This document shows, one piece after another, positions 8,895 to 18,172 of a stretch of DNA of 64,000 bases. Each line of letters opens with the position of its first letter. Positions within the stretch are counted from its first letter, which is position 1. Under the pieces are notes generated by a model. The model did no database searches. It had not been told where the DNA came from and saw only the letters and a program-made list of their open reading frames with translations. The stretch is from Martinezella rhizogenes (lineage in GTDB: Bacteria; Pseudomonadota; Alphaproteobacteria; Rhizobiales; Rhizobiaceae), in NCBI RefSeq assembly GCF_000799715.1, contig NZ_JUHG01000011.1:248001-312000 (forward strand), written 5' to 3'. Made by a program: the position numbers and the translations under genes.

Positions 8895-11000
8895 CTATCC
8901 GGCTCTCAGGAACCGGATCGCTTCGTCGCGGCGGAAGAGATAGAGCAGGGTGCGTACCGCCATGCCGCGCTCGCCGGTCAGGTCCGGATCGCGGTCGATC
9001 AGATAGGCGGCGTCCTTGCGGGCGATTTCCAGAAGATCGGCATGGGCTTCGAGGCTGGCGATGCGGAAACCGGGCGTGCCGGACTGGCGCGTGCCGAGCA
9101 ATTCACCCTCACCACGCAGTTTCAGATCCTCTTCGGCGATACGGAAGCCGTCCTCGGTATCACGCATGATCGACAGCCGCGCATGACCGGTCTCGCCGAG
9201 CGGCCCTTTGTAGAGCAGGATGCAGGTGGACGCCTCGTCGCCGCGTCCAACGCGACCACGCAGCTGATGCAACTGCGCCAGGCCAAAACGCTCGGCATGC
9301 TCGATCACCATGATCGTCGCATCCGGCACGTCGACACCAACTTCGACCACGGTGGTGGCGACCAGCAGCCGGATCTCGCCGTTCTTGAAGGCCAGCATCA
9401 CTGCATCTTTCTCTGGCCCGCTCATGCGACCATGAATGAGCCCGATTCCAGATCCAAGCGCCTGGACCAGCGTCGCATGCCGCTCTTCGACCGACATTAA
9501 ATCGGATTCTTCGGATTCCTCCACAAGTGGGCAAATCCAATAGGCTTTTTTACCTTCGGATAGTGCGCTCTTCAGCCTGGATACAATGTCTCCGGTTCGT
9601 TCGGTCGGGATGGTGATCGTCTGGATAGGCTTGCGGCCGGCCGGCTTCTCGGTAAGCTTGGAAACGTCCATATCGCCGAAGGCGGCAAGCACCAGCGTGC
9701 GCGGGATCGGCGTGGCGGTCATCACCAGCATATGCGGCGAGATACCCTTTGCCGTCAGCCGCAGGCGCTGGTGGACGCCGAAGCGGTGCTGCTCATCGAC
9801 GACGGCCAGCATCAGGTTCGCATAGCTGACGCTGTCCTGGAACAGCGCATGCGTGCCGATGACGATCTGCGCCTCGCCGGAAGCGATACGCTCGAGAATG
9901 GCGTCACGCTCGCGGCCTTTGGTGCGGCCAGTCAGCACTTCGACGGAAAGATTGGCGCTGGCGGCAAATTTCGCGATGGTCGCATAATGCTGTCGCGCCA
10001 GGATTTCAGTTGGTGCCATCAGCACCGCCTGACCGCCACTCTCGATGACGGCCGCAATCGCCATCAGCGCGACCAGCGTTTTTCCCGCGCCGACATCACC
10101 CTGCAGCAGCCGCAGCATGCGGTCGGTACCCGCCATATCCTTGAGGATATCAGCAATGGCCTCCGTCTGGCTGTTCGTCAGGGAGAAGGGAAGGGATTCC
10201 AATATCTTCCGGCTGATGTCTCCAGTCGGGTGCACGGGCTGTCCCGCAACTTTGTGCAGCCGTTGACGGACGAGCGCCAGCGACAACTGTCCGGCCAGGA
10301 ATTCATCATAGGCAAGCCTGCGTCGGGCGGGCGCTTGCGGGTCGATATCGGCGGCGTCGCGGGGCGCATGCAGCATATGGAAGCTGTCGGATATCGAGGG
10401 AAAGCCCTGTTTCTGTGCCAGTGCTTCATCGTCCCATTCCGGCAGTTCCGGTAGGCGTGCCAGCGCCGCCTCGATGGTTTTGCGCAGGAATTTCAACGCG
10501 AGCCCCGCCGTCAGCGGATAGACGGGCTCGACCAGCGGCAGGTTCTGCGCCTCGCTTTCCCGCATTATATAGTCGGGATGCACCATCGACGGACGGCCAT
10601 TGAACCAGTCGACCTTGCCGCTGACGGTGACCGTCTCGTCGATCGGCAACTGCTTTTCCAGCCATTGCGCCTTGCCACGGAAGAATACCAGGCCGAGTTC
10701 GCCGGTCTCGTCATGCAGGAAGACGCGATAGGGCACGTTGCTGCGCGGGTTCGGCGGCGGCTGGTGGCGGTCGACGCGGCCGGTAATGGTGACGATCGCG
10801 CCCTGCGGTGCCCGCGCAATGCCCGGCTGCTCCCGCCGGTCGATAATGGAATGCGGCGCGTGGAATAGCAGGTCGATGACGCGGCAATCGTCGATGGTTT
10901 CCCGGTCGAGCAGCTTCACCAGCAGCTCGGCAACCTTCGGCCCGACGCCGGGCAGCGAGGAAATGGAAGCAAATAGCGGGTCGAGGATGGCGGGACGCAT
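8895..11000 (-). CDS. recG: ATP-dependent DNA helicase RecG
   Basis: RecG remodels stalled replication forks and Holliday junctions by reversed branch migration. The 701-aa protein has an N-terminal wedge/OB domain (about residues 60-190, including VTITGRVDRHQPPPNP) followed by a two-lobe helicase. Walker A is LLQGDVGAGKT near residue 300, motif II is VVDEQHRFG, and motif VI is QLRGRVGRG. The upstream in-frame extension to 11189 was rejected: ATG 11000 opens MRPAILDPLFASISSLPGVG, the normal N-terminus. recG is divergent from sdhE-mfd, so two DNA-repair helicase genes lie back to back. Confidence 0.97.
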   Translation of the reverse strand: MRPAILDPLFASISSLPGVGPKVAELLVKLLDRETIDDCRVIDLLFHAPHSIIDRREQPGIARAPQGAIVTITGRVDRHQPPPNPRSNVPYRVFLHDETGELGLVFFRGKAQWLEKQLPIDETVTVSGKVDWFNGRPSMVHPDYIMRESEAQNLPLVEPVYPLTAGLALKFLRKTIEAALARLPELPEWDDEALAQKQGFPSISDSFHMLHAPRDAADIDPQAPARRRLAYDEFLAGQLSLALVRQRLHKVAGQPVHPTGDISRKILESLPFSLTNSQTEAIADILKDMAGTDRMLRLLQGDVGAGKTLVALMAIAAVIESGGQAVLMAPTEILARQHYATIAKFAASANLSVEVLTGRTKGRERDAILERIASGEAQIVIGTHALFQDSVSYANLMLAVVDEQHRFGVHQRLRLTAKGISPHMLVMTATPIPRTLVLAAFGDMDVSKLTEKPAGRKPIQTITIPTERTGDIVSRLKSALSEGKKAYWICPLVEESEESDLMSVEERHATLVQALGSGIGLIHGRMSGPEKDAVMLAFKNGEIRLLVATTVVEVGVDVPDATIMVIEHAERFGLAQLHQLRGRVGRGDEASTCILLYKGPLGETGHARLSIMRDTEDGFRIAEEDLKLRGEGELLGTRQSGTPGFRIASLEAHADLLEIARKDAAYLIDRDPDLTGERGMAVRTLLYLFRRDEAIRFLRAG

Positions 11001-11173
11001 GGCCGGCAAAATGCGACGGGGAGGGTAGTCTTGGCAAGAGCTGACGGCCACGGATGCCCTATCGAGGGTCACACTCCCCGGAAAATTGCACGTCAGGCGC
11101 TTTTTTCCGAAAAACCGGTTCCCACCTTCCAAGGCTGGTTTTATAGAGACGCAGCAACATAAAGGTTTTTGTG

Positions 11174-11488
11174 ATGACTGGGCTGACACTCAGCAGTGCC
11201 GATCTCGATCCCCGCCGCCGCCGCATTCTGTTTCGCTGCTGGCATCGTGGCCTCCGCGAGATGGATCTCGTTTTCGGCCAGTTCGCCGACAACGAATTGC
11301 CGGGACTTAGCGAGGCCGACCTCGATGAATTCGAGCGGATCATGGACGAGGAAGACAATGATCTCGTTCGTTGGATTCTCGGGACATTGCCCGTGCCGGA
11401 ACATTTGCAGACGCCGCTGTTTAAGCGCCTTGCGGCTTACCGGCCAGATTTCGAAGAGGTCGCGGAAAGGCTTGGGATAACCAGATGA
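11174..11488 (+). CDS. sdhE: FAD assembly factor SdhE (DUF339)
   Basis: This small cytoplasmic protein (104 aa) promotes covalent flavinylation of the succinate dehydrogenase flavoprotein. The family signature is visible as WHRGLREMDLVFGQFAD (the RGxxE motif), followed by an acidic helix ending in WILGTLPVPEH. ATG 11174 directly follows an in-frame GTG (11171); AAAGG upstream serves either. The stop overlaps the mfd start by 4 nt (ATGA), so the two genes are translationally coupled, although their functions are unrelated. Confidence 0.92.
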   Translation: MTGLTLSSADLDPRRRRILFRCWHRGLREMDLVFGQFADNELPGLSEADLDEFERIMDEEDNDLVRWILGTLPVPEHLQTPLFKRLAAYRPDFEEVAERLGITR

Positions 11489-14400
11489 TCCCAGGGTTCG
11501 ACGCGAAGAAACTGCTCGCGGCGAGCGAGCCGCTGACGGTTGGTCATGTTCCGGCGGGTATGGAGCCCTTCCTGCTGGCTGAACTGGCGCGAACCGGCGA
11601 GCCCGTCGCCTATGTGATGTCGGACGGCCAGCATATGGCCGATGTCGAGCAGATGCTCGGCTTCCTCGCGCCCGAAGTTCCTGTTTTGACGTTGCCCGCC
11701 TGGGACTGCCTTCCCTATGACCGTGTGTCGCCCAGTTCCGATACGTCGGCTCGCCGTCTCGCGGCCTTGAGCGGCCTGATCGCCTACCATCGCAAGCCGC
11801 ATGCGGCGATCGTATTGGTGACGGTCAATGCCATGCTGCAGAAGGTGGCGCCGCAGGACGTGATCGAGAGCCTGGCCTTCTCGGCCCGGCCGGGCAATCA
11901 GGTCCGGATGGACGATATCGCCGGCCGCCTTGAGCGCAACGGCTTCGACCGCGTCGCGACCGTGCGCGAAGTCGGCGAATATGCCGTGCGCGGCGGTATC
12001 CTTGATGTCTTTGTGCCGGGAACGGAAGAGCCGGTGCGCCTCGATTTCTTCGGTGACACGCTGGAAAGCATCCGCAGCTTCGATCCCGCCAGCCAGCGCA
12101 CGACGGGCCAGGTCCGCTCCCTCGATCTCAATCCGATGAGCGAAGTGACGCTGACGCCGGATACGATCAGCCGTTTCCGCAAGAATTATCTCTCCTCCTT
12201 CGGCGCCGCCACGCGCGACGACGCACTCTATGTCGCCGTCTCAGAGGGGCGCCGTTATGCCGGCATGGAACATTGGCTGCCGCTGTTCTACGAGAAGCTG
12301 GAGACGGTCTTTGACTATCTCCGGGGATTCCGGTTGGTCACCGACCATACAGTGCGTGAGGCGGCCGAGGAGCGCTCCAAGCTCGTTTTCGACTATTATG
12401 ACGCCCGCCTGAATTCCGGACAGCCGGCGAAGAGCCAGATGTCGCAGGGCACGCCCTATAAGCCGGTAACACCCGGCCAGCTCTATCTCGACGGCGGCAG
12501 CCTCTCCAAGGCGCTCGATGCCTTCAACGCCATCCGCATCTCGCCTTTTAACGAGCATGAGGGCGAGGCTCGTCGCGTCATCAACATCGAGGCTCGTCAG
12601 GGTCCGCGCTGGGCGCGCTCCGCAACCGAAAACGCTGACGCCGAGCGCGTCAACGTCTTCGATTCCGTGGTCAAGCATATCGCCGAACGCCGCGCCGCCG
12701 GCGGCAGGGTAATGATTACGGCCTGGACGGAAGGCTCACTCGACCGCCTCTTGCAGGTGCTTGCTGAACACGGGCTTGCCCGTGTGAAGACGATCGAGGC
12801 TTTCAAGGATATTCGGGCGCTGGAAAAGGGCGAAGCGGGCGCTGCGGTGCTGAGCCTGGAAGCGGGTTTCGAGGCTGGTGATCTCGTCATCATCGGCGAG
12901 CAGGACATTCTCGGTGACCGCATGGTGCGCCGCTCAAAGCGCCGCAAGCGCGCCGCCGATTTCATCTCGGAAGTGGCCGGTCTCGACGAAGGCTCTGTTG
13001 TCGTCCATGCCGAACACGGTATTGGCCGTTTCGTTGGTTTGAGGACCATAGAGGCGGCCGGCGCGCCGCATGCCTGTCTCGAGCTGCGTTACGCTGACGA
13101 GGCCAAGCTGTTCCTGCCGGTCGAAAATATCGATCTTCTTTCGCGTTACGGCGGCGAGGGCACCGAGGCGCAGCTCGACAAGTTGGGTGGCGGCGCATGG
13201 CAGATGCGCAAGGCCAAGCTCAAGAAGCGCCTGCTGGATATGGCCGGCGCGCTGATCCGCATCGCGGCAGAGCGCTTGACGCGGCACGCGCCGGTGCTCA
13301 GCACCCCTGATGGACTCTATGACGAGTTCGCTGCGCGCTTCCCCTATGACGAGACCGAAGACCAGATGACCGCCATCGAAGCCGTGCGCGACGATCTCGG
13401 CGCCGGTCGTCCGATGGACCGCCTCGTCTGCGGCGACGTCGGTTTCGGCAAGACGGAAGTGGCGCTGCGCGCCGCCTTTGTCGCCGCCATGAACGGCGCG
13501 CAGGTCGCCGTCGTCGTGCCGACGACGCTGCTGGCCCGTCAGCATTTCAAGACCTTCACTGATCGCTTCCGTGGTCTGCCGATCCGTATACAGCAGGCGT
13601 CCCGCCTCGTCGGCGCGAAGGAACTGGCCCTGACCAAGAAGGAAGTGTCCGAAGGCAAGACCGATATCGTCGTCGGCACGCATGCGCTGCTCGGCGCTGG
13701 CATCCAGTTCGCCAATCTCGGCCTGCTGGTCATCGACGAGGAGCAGCACTTCGGCGTCAAGCACAAGGAGCGCCTGAAGGAGCTGAAGAGCGACGTGCAT
13801 GTGCTGACGCTATCGGCAACACCGATCCCGCGCACGCTGCAGCTTGCCATGACCGGCGTGCGCGAGTTGTCGCTGATCACCACGCCGCCGGTCGATCGCA
13901 TGGCGGTGCGTACCTTCATCTCGCCCTTCGATTCGCTGGTCATCCGCGAAACGCTGATGCGCGAGCATTATCGCGGCGGCCAGAGTTTCTATGTCTGCCC
14001 GCGCCTCGCCGATCTCGCCGATATCCACGCTTTCCTGCAATCGGATGTGCCGGAGCTGAAGGTGGCGGTCGCGCATGGTCAGATGCCCGCCGGCGAGCTG
14101 GAGGACATCATGAACGCCTTCTACGAAGGCCGCTACGATGTGCTGCTGTCGACCACCATCGTCGAATCCGGCCTCGATGTGCCCACGGCCAATACGTTGA
14201 TCGTCCATCGTGCCGACATGTTCGGCCTGGCGCAGCTCTATCAGCTGCGCGGCCGCGTCGGTCGTTCCAAGGTGCGAGCCTTCGCGCTCTTCACCCTGCC
14301 GGTCAACAAGGTGCTAACGACGACGGCCGAACGCCGCCTCAAGGTGCTGCAATCGCTCGACACACTCGGCGCCGGCTTCCAGCTTGCCAGCCATGATCTG

Positions 14401-14985
14401 GACATTCGTGGCGCCGGCAACCTGCTCGGCGAGGAACAGTCCGGCCATATCAAGGAAGTCGGCTTCGAACTCTATCAGCAGATGCTCGAAGAGGCGGTTG
14501 CCGAGGTCAAGGGCGTCGACGAGATCCAAGACACCGGCTGGTCACCGCAGATCTCCGTCGGCACGCCTGTCATGATCCCCGACGCCTACGTGCCGGACCT
14601 GCATCTGCGCATGGCGCTCTACCGCCGCCTCGGCGAGATCACCGAAATCAAGGAAATCGACGGCTTCGGCGCGGAAATGATCGACCGCTTTGGACCGATG
14701 CCGATCGAGGTGCAGCATCTCCTGAAGATCGTCTACATCAAATCGCTCTGCCGCATCGCCAATGTCGAAAAACTGGATGCAGGCCCGAAGGGCGTCGTCG
14801 TGCAATTCCGCAACAAGGAATTCCCGAACCCGGCCAATCTCGTCGGCTATATCGCCAAGCAGGGCAGTATGGCGAAGATCCGCCCGGATCACAGCGTGTT
14901 CCTGACGCGCGACCTGCCGACGCCGGAGAAGAGGTTGCAGGGTGCGGCGGTGGTTATGACGCAGTTGGCGGAGTTGGCGAAGTAA
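11485..14985 (+). CDS. mfd: Transcription-repair coupling factor
   Basis: Mfd removes RNA polymerase stalled at DNA damage and recruits UvrA. The 1166-aa protein has an N-terminal UvrB-homology region, a central RNA polymerase-interacting (CarD/RID) domain around residues 490-560 (VVHAEHGIGRFVGL, LELRYADEAKLFLPV), and a RecG-like translocase. Walker A is GDVGFGKT near residue 650 and the DEEQ box is near residue 750. The conserved TRCF C-terminus begins around residue 1000. The length is normal. It overlaps sdhE by 4 nt. Its last 32 nt overlap the end of the opposing GNAT gene. The partner gene uvrA is also in this window (26097-29018). Confidence 0.98.
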   Translation: MIPGFDAKKLLAASEPLTVGHVPAGMEPFLLAELARTGEPVAYVMSDGQHMADVEQMLGFLAPEVPVLTLPAWDCLPYDRVSPSSDTSARRLAALSGLIAYHRKPHAAIVLVTVNAMLQKVAPQDVIESLAFSARPGNQVRMDDIAGRLERNGFDRVATVREVGEYAVRGGILDVFVPGTEEPVRLDFFGDTLESIRSFDPASQRTTGQVRSLDLNPMSEVTLTPDTISRFRKNYLSSFGAATRDDALYVAVSEGRRYAGMEHWLPLFYEKLETVFDYLRGFRLVTDHTVREAAEERSKLVFDYYDARLNSGQPAKSQMSQGTPYKPVTPGQLYLDGGSLSKALDAFNAIRISPFNEHEGEARRVINIEARQGPRWARSATENADAERVNVFDSVVKHIAERRAAGGRVMITAWTEGSLDRLLQVLAEHGLARVKTIEAFKDIRALEKGEAGAAVLSLEAGFEAGDLVIIGEQDILGDRMVRRSKRRKRAADFISEVAGLDEGSVVVHAEHGIGRFVGLRTIEAAGAPHACLELRYADEAKLFLPVENIDLLSRYGGEGTEAQLDKLGGGAWQMRKAKLKKRLLDMAGALIRIAAERLTRHAPVLSTPDGLYDEFAARFPYDETEDQMTAIEAVRDDLGAGRPMDRLVCGDVGFGKTEVALRAAFVAAMNGAQVAVVVPTTLLARQHFKTFTDRFRGLPIRIQQASRLVGAKELALTKKEVSEGKTDIVVGTHALLGAGIQFANLGLLVIDEEQHFGVKHKERLKELKSDVHVLTLSATPIPRTLQLAMTGVRELSLITTPPVDRMAVRTFISPFDSLVIRETLMREHYRGGQSFYVCPRLADLADIHAFLQSDVPELKVAVAHGQMPAGELEDIMNAFYEGRYDVLLSTTIVESGLDVPTANTLIVHRADMFGLAQLYQLRGRVGRSKVRAFALFTLPVNKVLTTTAERRLKVLQSLDTLGAGFQLASHDLDIRGAGNLLGEEQSGHIKEVGFELYQQMLEEAVAEVKGVDEIQDTGWSPQISVGTPVMIPDAYVPDLHLRMALYRRLGEITEIKEIDGFGAEMIDRFGPMPIEVQHLLKIVYIKSLCRIANVEKLDAGPKGVVVQFRNKEFPNPANLVGYIAKQGSMAKIRPDHSVFLTRDLPTPEKRLQGAAVVMTQLAELAK

Positions 14986-15586
14986 GGGCAGTAGAGCGCT
15001 GGCGTTCGAAGACGAAGCGTTCGATCTCGGGAACGAAACGAATGAGCTTGAAGCCCGCCTTTTCCAGTAGCCGTTGCGAAGCCTTGTTTGCCGGTCGTGC
15101 GAACGCGCCTACCTTCGCGAGCCGTAATGTGTGATCAGCCTCTGCCAATGTGGCAGAGACGAATTCGCTTCCATATCCGCGACCCCAGGCATCCGGGTGG
15201 AAATAATAGCCGAGCTCTACACCCCAGCCGGGATCAAAAGGATCATCGTATAGACCGCCCCAACCTATGGCCCGGCCGGTATTTTTCAGAATGACGGTCC
15301 AGGGCGCATAGCCGTCTTTCCTGCGCTGCCGCTCATGTACGGCTATGCGCTGACGGCAATTTTTCAACGACGCATCCGTGTGTGTGAATTGCATCGCCTT
15401 GGGGTCGCCCAGAAATTCAAACAGGCCGGAGGCGTCCGAAAGCAGAGGCTTTCGCAAAATGAGTCGTGCTGTCTCGATTATTGGTAATCTTTCGTGCAAG
15501 CGCTCGTTCTTTCCCACCCACGCCTCGGCCTTTTTCCGGGCGATGTTTTGTTCTTTACATAAATTTCCTAAGCTTTGCCGAACCAT
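14954..15586 (-). CDS. GNAT family N-acetyltransferase (RimJ/RimL-like)
   Basis: This is a cytoplasmic acetyl-CoA-dependent transferase of the RimJ/RimL-like GNAT group, 210 aa as drawn. It opens its domain with IETARLILRKPLLSDASGLF and carries the acetyl-CoA loop region HPDAWGRGYGSEFVS and the C-terminal NKASQRLLEKAGFKL. The start is uncertain: the frame opens at 15586, but a GTG at 15517 or a TTG at 15499 would remove 23-29 residues that lie outside the domain. It is downstream of, and overlaps by 19 nt, the FAD monooxygenase gene, so an operon is likely. Its 3' end overlaps mfd tail to tail. The substrate is unknown. Confidence 0.85.
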   Translation of the reverse strand: MVRQSLGNLCKEQNIARKKAEAWVGKNERLHERLPIIETARLILRKPLLSDASGLFEFLGDPKAMQFTHTDASLKNCRQRIAVHERQRRKDGYAPWTVILKNTGRAIGWGGLYDDPFDPGWGVELGYYFHPDAWGRGYGSEFVSATLAEADHTLRLAKVGAFARPANKASQRLLEKAGFKLIRFVPEIERFVFERQRSTALTSPTPPTAS

Positions 15587-17109
15587 CGCGACGCAGCCTG
15601 CGCAACTTCCTCCTGGTTGGGAGCAACCTCACTGGCCCATGCAACGATGCCATCGGGGCGGACGAGCAGGGCGCTCAAGCCAAGCCTGTCCTTGGCATCA
15701 CTCGCAACATACTCGATCCGACCATTCCAGCGGTTTGCCAGAGCCTGAAGCGGTGTATCAAAGTTAAAGTCCAGCAGGAGGCCGTTCCCGTTTCTAAGGT
15801 GATCACCGAGCTTCCTCCCGTCGGCCAGCTCGAAGTCGGGAGCGCTGCGACCGACGAGCGGGTGACTGCCTCCAAGATCGTAGTGGAGGGATACTCCCCA
15901 GACACGCTCTGCGAAGTATGTGGCGCCGTCGCGTGTCTCTATGAGGTCGCGGATGACGGCTTCAAGCGCGCGCGAACTCCGGCTCGGCCGCATGAGCGCG
16001 ACCTGGGCGCGCGACCAGTCGAGAATCTGCGCTCCGATCGGATGCCGTTCGCTCACATAGCTGTCGAGCAGACCGGCTGGCGCGTCGCCACGGATGGTGG
16101 CAACCAGCTTCCATCCGAGGTTCATGGCATCGCCCAGCCCGAGGTTAAGCCCCTGACCGCCGAGGGGGGAGTGGATATGGGCGGCGTCGCCGGCGAGCAG
16201 CACCCGCCCGTTGCGATAAGTCGTCGCCTGGTAGGCGCGATCCGTCCAGGTGGTGGCAAGCTGGATGGCCGTCAGCGTGACGTCGGTCCCGCAGATACGG
16301 CGCAACACCGCCTGCACATGTTCGAGCGTAACGGGCTGGGTCCGGTGGAAAGCACCGGCGTCGAAATCGACCATCGCGATGGTCCCGGGTTTTTGGTAGG
16401 TATACATGCCCGTCGGCGTGTAGTGGCGGCCCGGGACAAGCGTATCCGGGTCAGCCATTTCGACTTGAACGGAATAGCCGGTGAACTCGGGATCGGTGCC
16501 GACGAATTCAAATCCGGCCGCCTTGCGCACGGTGCTGCGGCCGCCATCGCATCCAACGAGCCAGCGTCCGCGAAAGCTCTCGCTACCGGCGCGAATGGTC
16601 ACTCCTTCGTCCGACTGGTCGAGGTCCTCGACGCCGAGGCCGCGCCTGATCTCAACCCCCATCGCGTTTGCACGAACGGTCAGAACAGATTCGATGTGCT
16701 GCATGCTGGTTACAATGCTAGTGCCAGCCGGACTTGGTAGGCGATACGGCCACTTCGTGGTGTCGATGTTGTCGTGAAAGAACTGGATGCCGGCGAAATG
16801 GCCGCCTGGGCGGCGCGGCTGTTGCATCCAATGCGCGGCGGTCGAAGCGCTGCCGTCGCCCGATTGATCTTTAGCGCGCGGCGGCTCCGCGATGTCGTCC
16901 AGCAAACCGCGACGATAGAAGGCTTCGATGGAGGGCGCGGAAAGGCCGCGCATGCCAAACGGGAGCCGCTTCAAGGGTGAGTGCGGGTCTTCGGCTTGCT
17001 CCAGCACCAACACCGAGAGGTCTGCCAGGCGCAGCTCACAGGCTAGAAACAGGCCGACAGGGCCTGCACCGGCAATCACAACATCATAAATTTTAAACAG
17101 ATCGGGCAT
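15568..17109 (-). CDS. FAD-dependent aromatic-ring monooxygenase (PheA/TfdB type)
   Basis: This 513-aa flavoprotein hydroxylase resembles the PheA/TfdB/rifampicin-monooxygenase group. The FAD-binding GxGxxG is VVIAGAGPVGLFLACEL near residue 15. The middle DG motif is RWLVGCDGGRSTVRKAAG. The GD motif is GRVLLAGDAAHIHSPLGGQG near residue 300. The C-terminal thioredoxin-like domain typical of this group ends in GIVAWAS. The start ATG 17109 has a perfect AAAGGAG. The substrate is probably a phenolic compound, or possibly an antibiotic; the sequence does not decide. A strong inverted repeat lies 58-96 nt upstream. The GNAT gene overlaps downstream. Confidence 0.9.
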   Translation of the reverse strand: MPDLFKIYDVVIAGAGPVGLFLACELRLADLSVLVLEQAEDPHSPLKRLPFGMRGLSAPSIEAFYRRGLLDDIAEPPRAKDQSGDGSASTAAHWMQQPRRPGGHFAGIQFFHDNIDTTKWPYRLPSPAGTSIVTSMQHIESVLTVRANAMGVEIRRGLGVEDLDQSDEGVTIRAGSESFRGRWLVGCDGGRSTVRKAAGFEFVGTDPEFTGYSVQVEMADPDTLVPGRHYTPTGMYTYQKPGTIAMVDFDAGAFHRTQPVTLEHVQAVLRRICGTDVTLTAIQLATTWTDRAYQATTYRNGRVLLAGDAAHIHSPLGGQGLNLGLGDAMNLGWKLVATIRGDAPAGLLDSYVSERHPIGAQILDWSRAQVALMRPSRSSRALEAVIRDLIETRDGATYFAERVWGVSLHYDLGGSHPLVGRSAPDFELADGRKLGDHLRNGNGLLLDFNFDTPLQALANRWNGRIEYVASDAKDRLGLSALLVRPDGIVAWASEVAPNQEEVAQAASRWFGKA

Positions 17110-17166
17110 GAACTACTCCTTTGTGGTCGTTCGACCGGAGCGGTTCGTCGTTTTGAGAACCACACG

Positions 17167-17205
17167 GACGAACAATGGGACGCTTGAGAGCGTCCGTTGT
17201 TCGTC
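17167..17205. promoter_or_regulatory. Long inverted repeat upstream of the monooxygenase gene
   Basis: The outer arms GACGAACAA (17167-17175) and TTGTTCGTC (17197-17205) enclose inner arms GGACGC / GCGTCC with a one-nt asymmetry. It lies between the start of the monooxygenase gene and the end of the FrnE-like gene. It could be a repressor operator, a leader hairpin or a terminator for the frnE transcript; no T-run is present. Confidence 0.45.
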
Positions 17206-17390
17206 GTGGGACTCATGCACTGGGCATGGACAGAGCTTTCGTTTCCGAAAGGACTTGGGCTAGACCACACCAAGTCGTGCCTTTTTCGACGGGAGTAGCA
17301 TAGCGCCTGACCGGTTGATCGGCAAGAGAAGGCATCTTTTCGTCGAAAATCTGCAACATCAGCCGCCTGAGACCAAAGACTGATCTTCGA

Positions 17391-18062
17391 TCAGTTCATC
17401 CCAGCCCGCGCCTCAGCCTTCATCTTGGCGATATCGCGCAGTGCCTCGATCAGCACGTCCGGCGTCTGCGCGCCGCTGACGGCATATTGCTGGTCGAAGA
17501 TGAAGAAGGGGACGCCGGTGACGCCGATCTTCTGGGCTGCCTCAATCTCGGCGACCAGCAGATCTCGGTCTGCGTCGGAGGCGAGCAGGGCTGCGATGAC
17601 GGAGCGGTCGAGGCCGGCATTTTCGGCGATATCCAGCAACACGACATGATCGCCGACATTGCGACCTTCCTCGAAATTAGCCTTGAACAGGGCGTTGACC
17701 ACCTTCTCCTGCTTTTCGCGGTTTTCGGTCCCCGCCCAATGGATGAGGCGGTGTGCGTCCAGCGTATTCGGGCCGATCTTGATGGCGTCGAAATCGAATT
17801 TGATGCCGACCTCGCGGCCGAGATCGCTCAGCATCTTGTGCGCCTGGGCCACTCGCTCCTCGCCGCCGAGTTTCTGCGCCAGCGCCTTCTTCTGGTCGAC
17901 GCCCTCGGGCGGATATTCCGGATTCAGGCGATAGGGCCGCCAGTTAAGGTCGACGCCCACTTCGTCCTGCACCTCTGCGATCGCTAGTTCGAGGCGAGCC
18001 TTGCCGAGATAGCACCACGGACATACGACGTCCGAGACGATATCGATCGTGATGCGTTCCAT
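17391..18062 (-). CDS. DsbA family oxidoreductase, FrnE-like
   Basis: This 223-aa thioredoxin-fold protein has the active-site CPWC at residues 14-17 (SDVVCPWCYLG) and a helical insertion. The cis-proline loop is GVTGVPFFIF near residue 185. This is the FrnE/2-hydroxychromene-isomerase-like branch of DsbA proteins. There is no signal peptide, so it is cytoplasmic, and it probably takes part in disulfide exchange or stress protection. ATG 18062 was chosen over an in-frame codon at 18101 because AAGGA lies just upstream. It follows the YejA-like gene on the same strand after 110 nt and precedes the monooxygenase. Confidence 0.88.
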   Translation of the reverse strand: MERITIDIVSDVVCPWCYLGKARLELAIAEVQDEVGVDLNWRPYRLNPEYPPEGVDQKKALAQKLGGEERVAQAHKMLSDLGREVGIKFDFDAIKIGPNTLDAHRLIHWAGTENREKQEKVVNALFKANFEEGRNVGDHVVLLDIAENAGLDRSVIAALLASDADRDLLVAEIEAAQKIGVTGVPFFIFDQQYAVSGAQTPDVLIEALRDIAKMKAEARAGMN

Positions 18063-18172
18063 GATGGTGTCCTTCCGCTTTGTCTGGCTTAAAGACCCCA
18101 TTTAGGCCCTTGGGCCAGAGGCTTCAACCGGTTACCGAAAAGGAACCAGCGACATTTCGCGTCCGCAATGCC

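Noticed and set aside
15466..16740. 424-codon plus-strand frame
   Set aside because: It is antisense to the FAD monooxygenase, whose FAD motifs are intact.
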